A DNA stretch of 64,000 nucleotides from Chitinophaga silvatica (GTDB taxonomy: Bacteria > Bacteroidota > Bacteroidia > Chitinophagales > Chitinophagaceae): positions 105,704-169,703 of the forward strand of contig NZ_QPMM01000008.1 in the NCBI RefSeq assembly GCF_003419895.1. Reading direction: 5' to 3'. Positions 63,768 through 64,000 of the stretch are shown piece after piece; the stretch's first letter is position 1; the number at the start of each line of letters is the position of its first letter. The position numbers and the translations under genes were made by a program. The notes beneath the pieces are model-generated. The model was not told where the DNA came from. It searched no databases and worked only from the letters and a program-made list of their open reading frames with translations.

Positions 63768-64000
63768 CCTATCACCTCCCAATAAAAAACCGGTCATCAT
63801 TGATACCTGGCTCTTATTTACCTGACAATTAACATTCACCAACCTATCAGCTCCCAATAAAAACCAGATATCATTGATACCTGGCTCTTATTTACCTGAC
63901 AATTAACATTCACCAACCTATCAGCTCCCAATAAAAACCAGATATCATTGATACCTGGCTCTTATTTACCTGACAATTAACATTCACCAACCTATCAGCT
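63768..64000. repeat. Tandem 74-base repeat array, continuing beyond the window
   Basis: Units lie at 63768-63842 (75 bases, diverged), 63843-63916 and 63917-63990 (74 bases, identical), with a fourth beginning at 63991. Each starts CCTATCAGCTCCCAATAAAA. Each identical unit holds CCAGATATC-ATT-GATACCTGG. On the minus strand this is a hairpin followed by TTTTTATT, like an intrinsic terminator. There is no unique spacer between units. A 74-base unit is not a multiple of three, so it does not encode a repeated peptide. Confidence 0.9.

Noticed and set aside
63630..63857. Minus-strand open frame of 75 codons
   Set aside because: It runs through the rpsG terminator and the first repeat unit, has no family resemblance and no promoter.
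63768..64000. CRISPR-like array
   Set aside because: Units are contiguous with a 74-base period and have no unique spacers; no cas genes are near.

Overview
The window looks like a chromosomal segment of a Bacteroidota bacterium, most likely of the Chitinophaga group. Two SusC/SusD outer-membrane pairs are present. Promoters fit the Bacteroidota form (TTTG, about 19-21 bases, TAnnTTTG), and several of them decide start codons. Other signs are SusD-adjacent lipoproteins, a fused two-subunit E1 ketoacid dehydrogenase, and a Bacteroidota-type CcmB/CcmC/CcmD cluster. Species cannot be fixed from the sequence alone. No prophage, insertion sequence or CRISPR array was seen.

Layout. 1-7.9 kb is housekeeping: the end of waaA, thymidine kinase, a GtrA-like protein, biotin carboxylase, ccmB-ccmC-ccmD and glutamate dehydrogenase. 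8-18.4 kb holds AMP nucleosidase, a double-ATPase peptide ABC protein, queA, ispD, an oxidoreductase, radC, prs-rplY and pth-FAH. 18.4-21.1 kb is a divergent marR / fused E1 pair with a 27-base operator-like inverted repeat between them. 21.2-25.8 kb is a susC-susD pair without an enzyme; its long upstream region carries three copies of an 11-base motif. An initiator tRNA-Met follows. 26.8-35.8 kb is accessory: NIPSNAP, a bacterial SUFU-domain protein, TraB/GumN with a sigma factor and probable anti-sigma protein, an orphan sigma factor, a methyltransferase, a zinc-ribbon protein, an unknown protein and an R2K-type ATP-grasp enzyme.

35.9-49.1 kb is a complete glycan-utilisation locus. Leftward run a GntR/UTRA regulator, a large phosphomannose-isomerase-like protein and a sugar/H+ symporter. 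Rightward run susC, susD, two surface lipoproteins with discoidin-like ends and a periplasmic six-hairpin glycosidase. TATGTA-type inverted repeats lie at all three promoters and probably bind the GntR protein. The glycosidase and SusC/D would capture and cleave a glycoside outside the inner membrane, the symporter would import the sugar, and the isomerase would feed it into glycolysis.

49.2-54.6 kb is a variable patch ending at an elongator tRNA-Met. It has a dual-specificity-type phosphatase, a pentapeptide protein, a frameshifted Fic gene whose catalytic histidine is replaced by glutamine, a small HTH gene without an ATG, and a three-gene operon of unknown function. The last protein of that operon has the His...Asn-Cys layout of circularly permuted papain-like enzymes. 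This operon is the best candidate here for an undescribed system.

54.8-64 kb returns to core genes: an MscS channel, glpD, a nitroreductase-thioesterase-rdgB operon, ilvE and rpsL-rpsG. After rpsG and its terminator, the window ends inside a tandem array of 74-base units. Each unit carries a terminator-like hairpin that points leftward.
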